Of a DNA stretch of 64,000 nt, positions 63,757-64,000 are shown in pieces; the stretch's first letter is position 1; every line of letters starts with the position of its first letter. The notes under the pieces are model-generated. The model saw nothing but the letters and a program-made list of their open reading frames with translations. It was not told where the DNA came from and made no database searches. The stretch covers positions 1,195,220 through 1,259,219 of the forward strand of contig JANVCC010009742.1 in assembly GCA_025345505.1 (NCBI GenBank), given 5' to 3'. A program made the position numbers and the translations under genes. This DNA comes from Todiramphus chloris collaris. Lineage: Eukaryota; Chordata; Aves; Coraciiformes; Alcedinidae.

Positions 63757-64000
63757 GGCTTCGTTCTCGCGTGGGGATCAGGAGCCCGATCTTGGCCCAG
63801 GCCCCGGCGAACCGACAGCAAGGCCATGCTCAATACCAGTTCAATCGGGGATTTCGATTTGCCGTCCCAGCCGCGGCGCCGAAAAGTCTGCCCGCAAGCG
63901 GCGTCCCCATGCCCAGAAAACGGGCTTTTTCGCGATCAACAAACTTAACAACTTGTAACTGTTTTCCGCCCAAGGCCGGGTGTATCTGTTTGCCAGATAA

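Noticed and set aside
1..64000. CRISPR array
   Set aside because: No series of regularly spaced short repeats with unique spacers was seen on either strand.

Overview
The window is a piece of an alphaproteobacterial chromosome, almost certainly from the order Hyphomicrobiales (Rhizobiales). The core genes and their order (etfB-etfA-3-hydroxybutyryl-CoA dehydrogenase, argH-lptM-lysA-TIGR02302, ftsEX, hisC/tyrC beside metX-metW, cobS-cobT beside a J-domain gene and bolA, aroK-aroB-corC, xerD, accA) are typical of rhizobia and relatives. I cannot name the genus from sequence alone. A 100-base run of N (51658-51757) marks an assembly gap.

Layout. (1) 1-1613 is a patch of small genes, partly AT-rich. 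It includes a precursor peptide with a textbook double-glycine leader (1037-1354) and a four-helix membrane protein, which looks like a bacteriocin/immunity-type locus. (2) 1614-14268 is an integrative element of about 12.65 kb in the 3' end of tRNA-Leu(CAA). It is bounded by a 16-bp direct repeat and has a tyrosine integrase next to the tRNA. It carries RNase HI, one very large phage virion (ejection-type) protein with an N-terminal lysozyme domain, a phage-type HTH regulator, a serine resolvase with a candidate res site, a lipoprotein, two tandem BRO-like genes, a DUF4145 protein between 35-bp direct repeats, and two membrane proteins. No capsid, portal, terminase, tail or polymerase genes are present, so it is a decayed prophage or a phage satellite. 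(3) 14338-64000 is core chromosome.

Core functions. Redox and envelope: DsbB, TlpA, TerC, ExoD, LptM, PlsC, YdcF, rhomboid protease, FtsEX. Amino-acid synthesis: ArgH, LysA, TyrC, HisC, MetX/MetW, AroK/AroB. Cofactors: cobalamin adenosyltransferase, CobS/CobT, a queuosine-precursor transporter. Fatty acids: AccA, ETF, hydroxyacyl-CoA dehydrogenase. Translation: GluQ, L28, tRNA-Arg(ACG). Repair and recombination: an AlkA-like glycosylase, an HNH protein, XerD. Several sets are translationally coupled by 4-8 bp overlaps (ftsE-ftsX, metX-metW, aroK-aroB-corC).

Non-coding content of interest: two copies of a 125-137 bp element with perfect 28-33 bp terminal inverted repeats; a second palindromic family in two places; a highly structured 170-nt segment between the DEAD-box helicase and tlpA genes that looks like an unannotated RNA; a preQ1-I-like leader before the queuosine-precursor transporter; three identically spaced TAGG-N6-CCTA operators and a cluster of TGAGAC sites in the element.
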